DNA of 12,759 nt from Holophagaceae bacterium UBA1801 (GCA_002319925.1 DCFP01000164.1:1-12759); one strand, 5' to 3'; positions 1 through 7,227 are shown, counted from the first letter of the stretch. Notes: generated by a model not told the origin, from the sequence alone. Program-made: numbers and translations.

Positions 1-345
1 TACAGCCACTGCATCGCCCACGGCTTCGACCTGATCCAGGGCTGCGAGCAGCAGAAACTTGCTGTGGATGCCGGCCACTGGCCGCTCTTCCGCTTCGACC
101 CACGGCGCATCGCCCTTGGCGAAAGCCCGCTGCAGATGGATTCCCCCGCTCCGAAGATCGAGCTGGGTGCCTACGTCCGGAACGAGACCCGCTACCGCAT
201 GGTCGAGCAGATGCACCCTGAGCACTTCAAGCACCTGCTGGCCTCCGCCCAGCGCGAGATCACGAACCGCTACGCGACCTACGAGAACATGGCCAAGCTG
301 ACCATGCCCGTGAAGACTGTCGAGGATCAGGCGGAAGTGAAGTAG
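1..345 (+). CDS. nifJ: Pyruvate:ferredoxin (flavodoxin) oxidoreductase, C-terminal end (partial)
   Basis: The window opens inside this gene; 114 C-terminal codons are visible, ending in TAG. The enzyme oxidatively decarboxylates pyruvate to acetyl-CoA and passes electrons to ferredoxin or flavodoxin, using thiamine diphosphate and Fe-S clusters in the cytoplasm. The fragment starts with YSHCIAHG, the family motif whose cysteine is, from knowledge of the Desulfovibrio africanus enzyme, the last ligand of the cluster next to TPP. It continues with EQQKLAVDAGHWPLFRFDP, PLQMDSPAPKI, a YVRNETRYRM segment and a final helix (LLASAQREITNRYATYENMA), all typical of single-chain PFOR/NifJ. About 14 residues follow that helix, so the long C-terminal extension of the D. 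africanus enzyme appears absent. A strong terminator follows within 20 bp. The family is clear; its electron acceptor cannot be told from this piece. Confidence 0.93.
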   Translation, partial: YSHCIAHGFDLIQGCEQQKLAVDAGHWPLFRFDPRRIALGESPLQMDSPAPKIELGAYVRNETRYRMVEQMHPEHFKHLLASAQREITNRYATYENMAKLTMPVKTVEDQAEVK

Positions 346-364
346 TCAAAAGTCGGAAACAGTG

Positions 365-400
365 AAGGAAAGCGCCGGGATTCCGGCGCTTTCCTTATTT
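365..400 (+). terminator. Rho-independent terminator of nifJ
   Basis: A perfect 14-bp stem (AAGGAAAGCGCCGG at 365-378, complement at 383-396) closes a GATT loop. It is followed by the T-rich run TTATTT, whose first two bases are also the end of the stem. It lies 20 bp after the nifJ stop and should end that transcript. The palindromic element begins at the next base (401). Confidence 0.88.
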
Positions 401-593
401 AGAGGTGGTAACACAACCTGCGCGATGCGGCGCTGGTGGCGCCGGGCGAGCCAGGCAAGGAAGGCGACGAAAGCGATAGTGGGCCTATCGCCGAGGATCG
501 TGACGCAGCATGGCGACGCCCGCCGGTTTCTTTCCTTGCGGGGCATCCCGCCTGGACCCGTCGCCGCGCCGCGAAGGTTGTGTTACCACCTCT
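401..593. repeat. 193-bp palindromic intergenic element with terminal inverted repeats (MITE- or REP-like)
   Basis: The ends are perfect 19-bp inverted repeats: AGAGGTGGTAACACAACCT at 401-419 and its exact complement at 575-593. Pairing continues inward with interruptions: 421-424 with 570-573 and 427-432 with 562-567. GCAAGGAA at 455-462 is complementary to 532-539. The centre holds a hairpin, GCGATAG (473-479), loop TGGGC, CTATCGC (485-491). The whole unit can therefore fold as one long, interrupted hairpin. No transposase lies in the window, no second copy is present, and I see no convincing target-site duplication. The open frames crossing it look like chance GC-rich frames. A non-autonomous mobile element, an extragenic palindromic repeat or a structured RNA are all possible; I favour a dispersed repeat. 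Confidence 0.72.
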
Positions 594-661
594 TGAGATG
601 TGTGTCACATGATCTTCCGCGGGGCCATCCAAGGCTTTGTTCCAGCCCATAGGGAGGCACC

Positions 662-1654
662 ATGGACCTTAGTGTGAAGTACCTCGGATTCAATCTGCCT
701 CATCCACTGATGATCGGCTCTTCACCCCTTGCCCTCGATCTGGACAAGGTGAAGCTCCTCGAGGATGCAGGCGCTTCCGCGATCGTCATGCACTCCCTGT
801 TCGAGGAGCAGATCACCCGCGAGCAGGACGGCACGGTGGCGGATATGGATGTCCATGCAGAGAGTTTTGCGGAAGCCGTGTCCTATTTCCCCAAGCCCAA
901 GGATTTCCCGCTGGGTCCCGAGAACTACCTGGAGCAGCTCCACAAGATCAAGAAAACCGTCAAGGTGCCCGTCATCGCTTCGCTGAATGGCACGACGCCC
1001 CTGGGTTGGCTGGACTATGCCAAGCAGATCCAGCAGGCTGGAGCGGACGCACTGGAACTGAACGTCTACTTCATGGCCACGGATCCCACGGAAAGCGGGG
1101 AAGTGGTTGAGCGGCGCACCCTCGATCTCGTGAAGGCTGTGAAGAGCAGCGTGAGCATTCCCGTGGCGATCAAGATTTCGCCCTACTATAGCGCCTTGCC
1201 CCATTTCGCCAAATCCCTCGAGAAGGCCGGCGCGGATGGGCTCGTTCTGTTCAACCGGTTCCTGCAGCCCGACCTTGATATCGAGAATCTCGAGGTGGCG
1301 CCCTCCATCGAGCTCTCCAGTTCCCAGGTCCTGCGCCTCAGGGTCCGGTGGCTGGCCCTGCTGCACGGCCATCTCGGCATTCCCATGGCGGTCAGTGGCG
1401 GCGTCCATACGGCCGAAGATGCCATCAAGGCGATCATGGCAGGCGCGAACGCGGTGCAGATGGTCTCTGCTGTCTACTTGCAGGGGCCGGTAATCTTCAA
1501 GAAGGTTCTCGAAGGCATCAAGCAGTGGATGAGCGAACACGAATACGAGTCCGTAGCACAGATGTACGGCGCCATGAGCCTGCAGAAGTGTCCCAATCCC
1601 AAGGCTTTGGAGCGTGCCAACTACATGCGCATTCTCACGGGCTGGAAGGTCTGA
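662..1654 (+). CDS. Dihydroorotate dehydrogenase-like FMN protein
   Basis: This 330-residue protein has the TIM-barrel FMN-binding fold of the dihydroorotate dehydrogenase family. Visible elements are the N-terminal GFNLPHPLMIGSSPL (9-23), VPVIASLNG (102-110), the strand AGADALELNVY (126-136), VAIKISPYY (168-176) and the phosphate-binding region MAVSGGVHTAEDA (242-254) with AGANAVQMVSAVY (260-272). True class 1 and 2 enzymes carry an NxSCPN or NxSxPN catalytic loop; here that place reads ELNVYFMATDP, so orotate formation is doubtful. From general knowledge, DHOD-like proteins of this type often lie next to pyruvate:ferredoxin oxidoreductase genes, as here, which suggests a redox role linked to that enzyme (inference). 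The start is supported by AGGGAGG at 651-657, four bases before ATG. It has its own terminator; the terminator and palindromic element upstream separate it from nifJ. Confidence 0.88.
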   Translation: MDLSVKYLGFNLPHPLMIGSSPLALDLDKVKLLEDAGASAIVMHSLFEEQITREQDGTVADMDVHAESFAEAVSYFPKPKDFPLGPENYLEQLHKIKKTVKVPVIASLNGTTPLGWLDYAKQIQQAGADALELNVYFMATDPTESGEVVERRTLDLVKAVKSSVSIPVAIKISPYYSALPHFAKSLEKAGADGLVLFNRFLQPDLDIENLEVAPSIELSSSQVLRLRVRWLALLHGHLGIPMAVSGGVHTAEDAIKAIMAGANAVQMVSAVYLQGPVIFKKVLEGIKQWMSEHEYESVAQMYGAMSLQKCPNPKALERANYMRILTGWKV

Positions 1655-1668
1655 ACACGTTTGATCCC

Positions 1669-1704
1669 AATGAAAAGGGCGGATCCGGATCCGCCCTTTT
1701 CATT
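1669..1704. terminator. Bidirectional terminator between convergent genes
   Basis: A perfect 36-bp palindrome made of AATGAAAAGGGCGGATCC (1669-1686) and its exact complement (1687-1704). The folded stem is GC-rich in the middle, flanked by A-rich and T-rich sides on both strands. It sits 14 bp after the DHOD-like stop and 15 bp after the nitroreductase stop, so it can serve both genes. Confidence 0.85.
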
Positions 1705-1719
1705 CCGGGGGAAAACCAA

Positions 1720-2253
1720 TCACCAGCGATTCCAGCGGATGCGTTCCTCGCGGTAGTGGTCTTCCTTGGGCTCCAGGTATTCCGCCGGGTAGCCCAGGGG
1801 CAAAATGGCGAAGGGTTGGACGTTCGCTGGAATGCCCAGGAGCTTCCGGAGGGGCGCCATGCGTTCCTCTCTCGGATAGACGCCTACCCAGACACTGCCC
1901 AGCCCCTTGGCGTGGGCTGCCAGAAGCAGGTTTTCCGTGGCGGCGGCACAATCCTGGACCCACATCCCCGCATGTTTCTCGGTTGAAGGTTCTCCGCAGA
2001 CAACCACGGCCACCGGTGCTTGGCCAACCATGGCCGCGTAGGGATGCAGGGTGGGGATTTTTTCGAGGAGCGTCGGGTCGGTGAGCACCAGGAAATGCCA
2101 GGGCTGCTCATCCGCCGCGGAGGGCGCGTACATGGCCGCCTTCAGAAGTTCTTTGATCAGCTCCAGGCTCACTTCCTTGCGCTGATAGGACCGGATGCTC
2201 CGGCGGCTGAGGATCGTCTCGAGGACGTCCATGGATTCTTTCGTGTGTGTCAT
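1720..2253 (-). CDS. Nitroreductase family protein (FMN-dependent)
   Basis: This 177-residue product has the compact size of single-domain nitroreductases, which reduce nitro compounds, quinones or flavins with NAD(P)H and bound FMN, usually as dimers. Visible motifs are ETILSRRSIRSYQ near the N-terminus (FMN phosphate-binding RRSxR), AAMYAPSAADEQPWHFLVLTD (the ApSa-NxQPW-like block), CAAATENLLLAAHAKGLGSVWVG (the central helix and GlgsvW motif) and PFAILPLGYPAE near the end. The frame stays open for 31 codons upstream, but ATG at 2253 is preferred: GGGAG lies seven bases before it, and the protein starts just ahead of the conserved helix. It is transcribed divergently from the UspA-like gene. 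The substrate cannot be deduced; a detoxification or redox-balancing role is only a family expectation. Confidence 0.9.
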   Translation of the reverse strand: MTHTKESMDVLETILSRRSIRSYQRKEVSLELIKELLKAAMYAPSAADEQPWHFLVLTDPTLLEKIPTLHPYAAMVGQAPVAVVVCGEPSTEKHAGMWVQDCAAATENLLLAAHAKGLGSVWVGVYPREERMAPLRKLLGIPANVQPFAILPLGYPAEYLEPKEDHYREERIRWNRW

Positions 2254-2260
2254 AGAAAAT

Positions 2261-2265
2261 CTCCC
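2261..2265 (-). promoter_or_regulatory. Ribosome-binding site fixing the nitroreductase start
   Basis: Read on the minus strand this is GGGAG, seven bases before ATG at 2253. The longer alternative start at 2346 adds 31 residues with no family resemblance, so this site decides the choice. Confidence 0.6.
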
Positions 2266-2434
2266 TGGGATGGCGATAAGGCTTGCATTTCCTTCAAGAA
2301 TCAGATGCCTTAGGCCTTTCGGCTGTTTTCCTGGAACCACCCGCACGAATTAAAGAAATGCACCCGAGAGCCGAAAAATAGGTTACTCAATCCGACTTCC
2401 ACAGCCAGGCATTCTCGATGCAAAGGAGGGGTCC

Positions 2435-2833
2435 ATGTTCAATCACATCCTGCTTGCCGCGGATGGGACCGAGCCATCCGTGCACGCCGCCGGATTGGCG
2501 GGCGAAATCGCCCGATCCATGAAGTCGGCCACGTTGTGCATCATGGTTCCATACACGCCCGTTCCGGCCTTCCTGGGCGATCCGCAGTTCGACAAAGTGA
2601 CGGCCGCCCGCCTGATCGAAGCGGATGGCATCGTCAATACCATGAAGAAGGCCATCGGGGAGATCCCCGGCGAACTGTCCGTGGAAGTTCTGGAAGGCCC
2701 GGCCGCCCAGGCCATCCTCCACGTGTCTGAAGTGCACCATTCGGACCTGATCGTCATGGGATCCAGGGGACTGGGCACCCTCGGCCATCTGATGGTGGGC
2801 AAGTATCTTTGCCCTGTGATGATCGTTCATTAG
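2435..2833 (+). CDS. Universal stress protein (UspA) family, shortened C-terminal region
   Basis: This 132-residue protein starts with FNHILLAADGTEPSVHAAGLA, the typical first strand and ATP-contacting Asp of Usp proteins. It ends with HSDLIVMGSRGLG and CPVMIVH. Usp proteins are small cytoplasmic dimers linked to stress survival. The ATP-binding signature Gx2Gx9G is present as G109, G112 and G122, but the following Ser/Thr is Lys123. Compared with the family pattern, about eight residues (the usual SVSxxVxxxA helix start) are missing between G122 and CPV, which may impair nucleotide binding. AAAGGAGG lies seven bases before ATG. It is divergent from the nitroreductase gene, separated by 181 bp that must hold both promoters; I cannot place their -35 and -10 boxes with confidence. 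Confidence 0.88.
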   Translation: MFNHILLAADGTEPSVHAAGLAGEIARSMKSATLCIMVPYTPVPAFLGDPQFDKVTAARLIEADGIVNTMKKAIGEIPGELSVEVLEGPAAQAILHVSEVHHSDLIVMGSRGLGTLGHLMVGKYLCPVMIVH

Positions 2834-2912
2834 GTCTTTTCGGCACGTTCCTGGTGGTTTCAAGGCAATTCCAGCAAGCACAGCACCGAGGGCGGAGTCT
2901 ACCATGATGAAT

Positions 2913-2917
2913 GGAGG
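2913..2917 (+). promoter_or_regulatory. Ribosome-binding site fixing the amidohydrolase start
   Basis: GGAGG eight bases before ATG 2926. The in-frame ATG at 2911 overlaps this site and has no comparable Shine-Dalgarno sequence of its own, so 2926 is favoured. Confidence 0.6.
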
Positions 2918-2925
2918 CCCCGCGC

Positions 2926-4128
2926 ATGATTCAGACCGTCCGGATCCCCTGGTTGTCCGATCATCACACCCATGTATCGCTCTACGGCGCGCTGGAGGGT
3001 TGCCCGAGCATCGCCGGGCTGGGGAAAGGCCAGGCTCTCGATCTGATGCGCTCGCTGCCGGAGGGCAAGCCTTCCATCGTCCTGGGCTGGCATAGCGGGC
3101 GTGTCGCCTTCGACGCCGGGGAACTGGAGGCCCTCCCGCCCATCGTGTTGATGAATATCAGCCTGCACGGCTTTGCACTCACGGATAAGGTGAAAGATTT
3201 GTTGCGGGAATCGCAGCCGGAGATCGTCAAGCACCACACCGAACCAGAATGGTGCGAGCGCAACCTGCCGCACCTGCTCGAATTCTTCAGCCGGACGGCG
3301 ATGCTGACCTCCGGGAAACTGGACCACTTCATGCGAAAACTCGGCGATCTCGGGCTCGGTGCGGCCGAGGACATGCTGCTTGCGGATGAAGAGGCACTGC
3401 GAGTAATCCAGGGCTCTCAATGGTCGCAACGGATCAAGTGCTGGGCGAGCGCTGAGACCTTCAAAGCCCTTAGTCCGGAAGCCAGGCAGGGAGTGGAGGG
3501 CCTGAAATTCTTCACGGATGGCGCCCTGGGCGCCCGCACGGCGGCGCTCAGCGGGCCGTTCCTCGATGGATCCCGTGGGTTGCTGATCCACTCGCCCGCG
3601 GGGCTCTTCACAACACTGGCCGAGGCCCATGCGTTCAAGAAACCGGTGGCCATTCATGCCATCGGCGATGAGGCCATCGAGCAGGTGTTGACCGCTCTGG
3701 AACGTCTGAAGCAGGATGGTGCCGAATTTCCCTTCGTACGCCTGGAGCACGTCCAGTTCATTCAAGAGAATCAGGCCAGGCGCGCCAAGGCTCTGGGTCT
3801 GGTGCTATCCATGCAGCCCAACTTCAACAGCGACAGCGTGGACTACGCGGATCGACTGGAACCGAGATGGCTGGAAACCAACAACCCCTTCCGCCTGCTC
3901 ATCGATCATGCAGGCTTCGTCCTGGGACAGGACTTGATCTTCGGTTCCGACGGTATGCCTCATGGCCTGGAATACGCGCTGCAGTGGTCGCTGTTCCCGC
4001 CCTATCCGGGACAGAGGCTGACCATCGAGGAACTGAGCGCCGGTTATGGTCCAGCCCTGGAAGGACGTGGCCATTGCGTCTTCGAAATCGATGGGGAAGC
4101 GCGATCCGTCAGACTACTAGAGCGCTGA
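2926..4128 (+). CDS. Amidohydrolase family 3 (YtcJ-like), core domain only
   Basis: This 400-residue metal-dependent hydrolase of the amidohydrolase superfamily shows the full set of active-site motifs. These are HxH at H14 and H16 (SDHHTH), the probable carboxylated lysine K194 in LKFFTDGALGARTAAL, H244 in AIHAIGDEA, H275 in RLEHVQF and D342 in FGSDGMP. YtcJ-type enzymes are usually about 530-560 residues, with an N-terminal beta-sandwich that ends in LPGFIDxHxH. Here the protein begins almost at the metal motif and also lacks the closing C-terminal strand region, leaving mainly the TIM barrel. GGAGG at 2913-2917, eight bases before ATG 2926, supports this start over the ATG at 2911. Its 3' end overlaps the minus-strand synthase gene by 12 bp. 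The substrate is unknown; a cyclic amide or N-acyl compound is the family expectation. Confidence 0.87.
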   Translation: MIQTVRIPWLSDHHTHVSLYGALEGCPSIAGLGKGQALDLMRSLPEGKPSIVLGWHSGRVAFDAGELEALPPIVLMNISLHGFALTDKVKDLLRESQPEIVKHHTEPEWCERNLPHLLEFFSRTAMLTSGKLDHFMRKLGDLGLGAAEDMLLADEEALRVIQGSQWSQRIKCWASAETFKALSPEARQGVEGLKFFTDGALGARTAALSGPFLDGSRGLLIHSPAGLFTTLAEAHAFKKPVAIHAIGDEAIEQVLTALERLKQDGAEFPFVRLEHVQFIQENQARRAKALGLVLSMQPNFNSDSVDYADRLEPRWLETNNPFRLLIDHAGFVLGQDLIFGSDGMPHGLEYALQWSLFPPYPGQRLTIEELSAGYGPALEGRGHCVFEIDGEARSVRLLER

Positions 4129-5325
4129 TTCGATTTCCGCTTCCGTGAGGATGCGGTGGCTCTTCTTCGCGAGAGCCAGAATCCGTTCGATGCGCTCCGG
4201 ATCCACGTCGTAGCCGTTCCGTTCCAGCCAGAACACCACGTTGCTGTGGCCAGCCACGGGGCCGATCTCGATCTCCTGGCGTCTTCCGACGAGAGCCGCC
4301 GGAACGCCTGAATAGACGGCGTCCGCCAGGGCCACGTCCCCATGCCTCAGAGCCTTCACGATGGCCGCGGCATGGACCCCAGTTCCTGTGCGGAAGGCAT
4401 CGCGGCCCAGGATCGGATAGTTCACTGGCACGGGAATGCCGCAGAGTTCCGCCACACGAGCGGCCAGGGCAGGCAGGTCCGAAAGATCACCCTTCCAGAC
4501 CCCCATCAGGGTGAGATTGACCATGAGCTGATCGAGGGCCACGTTGCCCGCGCGCTCGCCGATACCCAATATGGAACCGTGGATGCGATCCGCCCCGGCC
4601 TCGAAGGCGGCGATGGCGTTGGCGACGCCCAGTCCCCGATCATTGTGCCCATGCCAATCGATGCGGATGGATTGATCCCGGACGATGTCCCTTTTCACAA
4701 ACTGGACCAGGTTCCGCACGCCATCGGGCGTGGCATGGCCGCACGTATCCGACAGGCAGATCGCCTGTGCGCCTTCATCAATGGCAGCCTGGTAGATGGA
4801 ACTGAGATGCTCTGGGCAGGCCCGGGTCGTATCCTCGGTCACCATCATGACCGGCACTTGATTGTTGCGGCAGAAGACCACCGCTTTTCGGGTCAGGTCC
4901 ACGAGGTGATTGAGATCCCAGCCCTCCGCTTCCATGCGGATGGGACTGGACCCGAGAAATGCTCCCGCTTCCAACGGCAGACCCACCTTCTGCTGGACCT
5001 CGGCCAGATGCATCAGATCCGCTTCCACGGTGCGCACCGCCGAATGGGGTTCGATGGGCAGCCGGTGATCCCGGATCTCGGTCAGCAGCGCCTTCACGGC
5101 GGCCATGGCGTTGGGTCCGGCGCCTGGCATTCCAAGGTCGGCGGAGTCGATGCCCAGATGCACCAAGCGATGCAGAAGATCCCGCTTGGCGGAGATCTCG
5201 GGGTCCCGCACGGAGGGGCTTTGAAGGCCGTCACGGAGGGTCTCATCCAGCAACAGGGGTTTCCGGAGCGGGGTACCCTCGGCGCAGATGGCATTCCAGT
5301 CGTGGATCGATGCGGGCAAAGTCAT
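4117..5325 (-). CDS. 2-isopropylmalate/homocitrate synthase-family enzyme (HMGL-like)
   Basis: This 402-residue enzyme belongs to the family that condenses acetyl-CoA with a 2-oxo acid or cleaves HMG-CoA. Visible are LLDETLRDGLQSP (25-37; metal-binding Asp and the catalytic Arg), EDTTRACPEHL (164-174), LSDTCGHATPDGV (191-203), the metal ligands in WHGHNDRGLGVANA (224-237) and GIGERAGN (254-261). GTGVHAAAIVKA and GPVAGHSNV lie in the C-terminal part. The roughly 130-residue leucine-binding regulatory domain of LeuA is absent, so the length is like homocitrate synthase. The true 2-oxo acid cannot be read from this. The ATG is 12 bp after the Ppx/GppA stop, probably co-transcribed, with only a weak Shine-Dalgarno sequence. 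The 3' end overlaps the opposing amidohydrolase gene. Confidence 0.88.
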   Translation of the reverse strand: MTLPASIHDWNAICAEGTPLRKPLLLDETLRDGLQSPSVRDPEISAKRDLLHRLVHLGIDSADLGMPGAGPNAMAAVKALLTEIRDHRLPIEPHSAVRTVEADLMHLAEVQQKVGLPLEAGAFLGSSPIRMEAEGWDLNHLVDLTRKAVVFCRNNQVPVMMVTEDTTRACPEHLSSIYQAAIDEGAQAICLSDTCGHATPDGVRNLVQFVKRDIVRDQSIRIDWHGHNDRGLGVANAIAAFEAGADRIHGSILGIGERAGNVALDQLMVNLTLMGVWKGDLSDLPALAARVAELCGIPVPVNYPILGRDAFRTGTGVHAAAIVKALRHGDVALADAVYSGVPAALVGRRQEIEIGPVAGHSNVVFWLERNGYDVDPERIERILALAKKSHRILTEAEIESAL

Positions 5326-5337
5326 GGAACCAGGGTA

Positions 5338-6843
5338 TCAGCTAGCACTTGTCACGACCGTTCGGATCGAGCGGTCCAGCAGCCGGAAAAGGAAGGCCCC
5401 TTTCTCCTTGAATCTTTCCAATTCGGCGCTGAGATCCCCTGAACCCTGGATGAGAATCTGCGCTTCTTCATTTTCGAGATGGACGCGCACCGAGCGCACG
5501 GCTTGGCGGCGGCTTCGATCTAGGGCATCGGCGGCCCGGAGGATGGCGGTGAGTTTCTCAATCACCGCGCGATGCCAGGGAGCCAGGCGGAGGAACTCCT
5601 CGTGCTTGGCAAGAGACGCGGATTTGCCGCGATGCCAGCGCACGACCTGGGCGAGGATCTCGATTTCCCGGGGCCAGAATCCTGGCAACCGGTCGCCTTG
5701 GATCAAGGCCGCGCCATGCTTGTGATGGTCTTTCTCCGAGACGGAGATCCCGATGTCGTGCAATCGGGCTGCGCATTGGAGTAGTTCCCGCTCGTCATCC
5801 CCCAGGTGGAACACGGGTGCCAGATCCCTGAACAAGCGGTCGGACAGATCCGCCACATGCAGACTGTGGCTGCGATCAGTGTCCAGTTCCTCGGCCAAAG
5901 CCTCCACGGCGCCCTGCCGGTATTCGGGCGCAGAGGGAGATCGCACGCCCCCGTGCCGCAATGTCTCCAGTAAAAGTCCCTCGCAAAGGCTCACAGGGCG
6001 GCATTCCAGGAACGGAGCATCCAGCCACTCCATGAAGCCGAGCGCCCAGCTGGCGCCAAGGTGCGCGATGTCGGCCTGTCCGCCTGGAACTGCCAGGGTG
6101 CTCATCCGCTTGGATCGATCCGAATGCCACATCTTCTGTTTGAAGCGCAGCAGTTGCTCGTGGGAGAACCCATGTGGTTCACCGGTACCCTTCGCCCATT
6201 CTGACAGCCCGGCGGATGTCCCTACCAGGCGGGACGGCCTGGGAAGCCCTTCCGGGAGTTGTTTCCCAGCCTGTTTGAGGATTCTCCGAATGGATTTGGT
6301 GACCCGTTTGAGATCCTCCGGCGTCGGCGGATCTGACGTGGGCAGAGTGTCCGCCAGCCGCTGAGGGTCCCAGGGGAGCGTCAAACTCGCAAGGGGCTGG
6401 CCTCCATGCATCCAGATCAACTTGGTGGTACCTCCGCTGGTATCCACGAGGACGCACGGTTCAGGTTGGAAGGGCATTGCCTGTGACGCGGCGTGGAAGA
6501 TGAGGCGAATTTCTTCCTCCGCCGACAGGATGCGCACCTTCAGTCCGAGCGCTCCGGCTTCTTCCGCGAATCGGGATGCATTGGCTGCGTTGCGCAGGAT
6601 CGCTGTTCCGGCAACATGCAGGGCGTCGCAGGAACATCCACGAGCGACTTCCGCCATCCACGCCAGTGCTTCAAGGCCGGCTTGAAACGGGTCGGGCTGG
6701 ATGGTCCCGTTCTTGGCTGTACCTTTGCCAAGAGGCACCGCGTTCTGTTCACGCCTCAGGATTCGTTGGTCGCCGATGGCACTCGTTTCCACCGCGAGCA
6801 GTTGAATGGAATCCGAACCAATGTCGATGACCGCGATGTGCAT
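5338..6843 (-). CDS. Ppx/GppA phosphatase with C-terminal HD domain
   Basis: This 501-residue protein has the actin-like fold of exopolyphosphatase/guanosine pentaphosphate phosphohydrolase followed by an HD domain. Such enzymes remove terminal phosphate from polyphosphate or convert pppGpp to ppGpp. Visible are phosphate loop 1 IDIGSDSIQLL (6-16), VAGTAILRNAAN (77-88), ILSAEEEIRLIFHAA (105-119), loop 2 VDTSGGTTKLIW (133-144) and VGTSAGL (207-213). The HD part has ARLHDIGIS (359-367; H362, D363) and KDHHKHGAALI (371-381). Two positions depart from the family pattern: loop 1 has Asp where IDIGSNS is usual, and loop 2 has SGGTTK where GGGSTE is usual. Activity may therefore be altered. The gene sits between the zinc-ribbon gene (48-bp gap) and the synthase-family gene (12-bp gap). 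Confidence 0.88.
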   Translation of the reverse strand: MHIAVIDIGSDSIQLLAVETSAIGDQRILRREQNAVPLGKGTAKNGTIQPDPFQAGLEALAWMAEVARGCSCDALHVAGTAILRNAANASRFAEEAGALGLKVRILSAEEEIRLIFHAASQAMPFQPEPCVLVDTSGGTTKLIWMHGGQPLASLTLPWDPQRLADTLPTSDPPTPEDLKRVTKSIRRILKQAGKQLPEGLPRPSRLVGTSAGLSEWAKGTGEPHGFSHEQLLRFKQKMWHSDRSKRMSTLAVPGGQADIAHLGASWALGFMEWLDAPFLECRPVSLCEGLLLETLRHGGVRSPSAPEYRQGAVEALAEELDTDRSHSLHVADLSDRLFRDLAPVFHLGDDERELLQCAARLHDIGISVSEKDHHKHGAALIQGDRLPGFWPREIEILAQVVRWHRGKSASLAKHEEFLRLAPWHRAVIEKLTAILRAADALDRSRRQAVRSVRVHLENEEAQILIQGSGDLSAELERFKEKGAFLFRLLDRSIRTVVTSAS

Positions 6844-6891
6844 GGGCTTGGACCGAAGATGCGAGGAGGGCCGCAGAAGGTCTATGTGGGA

Positions 6892-7227
6892 TCAGAATAA
6901 TTTCACGCCGCACTGGAAGCATTGGCCACTCTCGAGGACCTTGTGGCTCAAAGGCCCACTCAAGTTGCGATGGCAGTTGGGGCAGTGGAGCTCCAGGCGC
7001 CGGCACATCTTCTGGATCAGGGTGATGAACCAGAAGGCCAAACCCGCGAAGAAAACGGTTGCCGCTGTCTTGAGGGTCCACTGGAGGCTGCTGCTCACAC
7101 CGGATTTGGACATCCACATGAAGGCGATCAAGGCAATGAACAAGAGCGACAGGCCGATCCTGATCAACAAAATTTTCCGGTGCTTCACCTTGCCAAGATT
7201 CTGAACAAAAACGTCTCTATCCACCAT
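6892..7227 (-). CDS. Small two-TM membrane protein with C-terminal zinc ribbon
   Basis: I do not recognise a named family for this 111-residue protein. It has a basic N-terminus (KVKHRK), a hydrophobic segment at about 19-38, a second at about 51-72, and then a cysteine-rich tail. C82-x2-C85 (HCPNC) and C103-x2-C106 (CFQC) form a probable zinc ribbon, likely cytoplasmic because the basic N-terminus should stay inside. Its ATG at 7227 lies inside the end of the VOC gene (11-bp overlap), with GGAG just upstream, which indicates translational coupling. The overlap and the paired cysteines support a real gene; its job is unknown. Confidence 0.75.
   Translation of the reverse strand: MVDRDVFVQNLGKVKHRKILLIRIGLSLLFIALIAFMWMSKSGVSSSLQWTLKTAATVFFAGLAFWFITLIQKMCRRLELHCPNCHRNLSGPLSHKVLESGQCFQCGVKLF

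Noticed and set aside
598..610. Small palindrome ATGTG-TGT-CACAT before the DHOD-like gene as a CRP/FNR-type operator
   Set aside because: Five-base arms with a three-base spacer do not match the CRP or FNR spacing, and such a short palindrome is expected by chance.
362..652. Open frames on both strands across the palindromic element
   Set aside because: No ribosome site, no family resemblance, and both run through the terminator or the inverted repeats; repeat structure explains the sequence better.
2317..2376. Inverted repeat TTTCGGCT / AGCCGAAA between the nitroreductase and UspA-like genes
   Set aside because: Eight-base arms separated by 44 bases in a divergent promoter region are too weak to call an operator from one sequence.
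4342..5442. 366-codon plus-strand open frame opposite the synthase-family gene
   Set aside because: It lies almost wholly over a gene with clear catalytic motifs; its own product is His/Gly/Gln-rich, without recognisable domains or a ribosome site.
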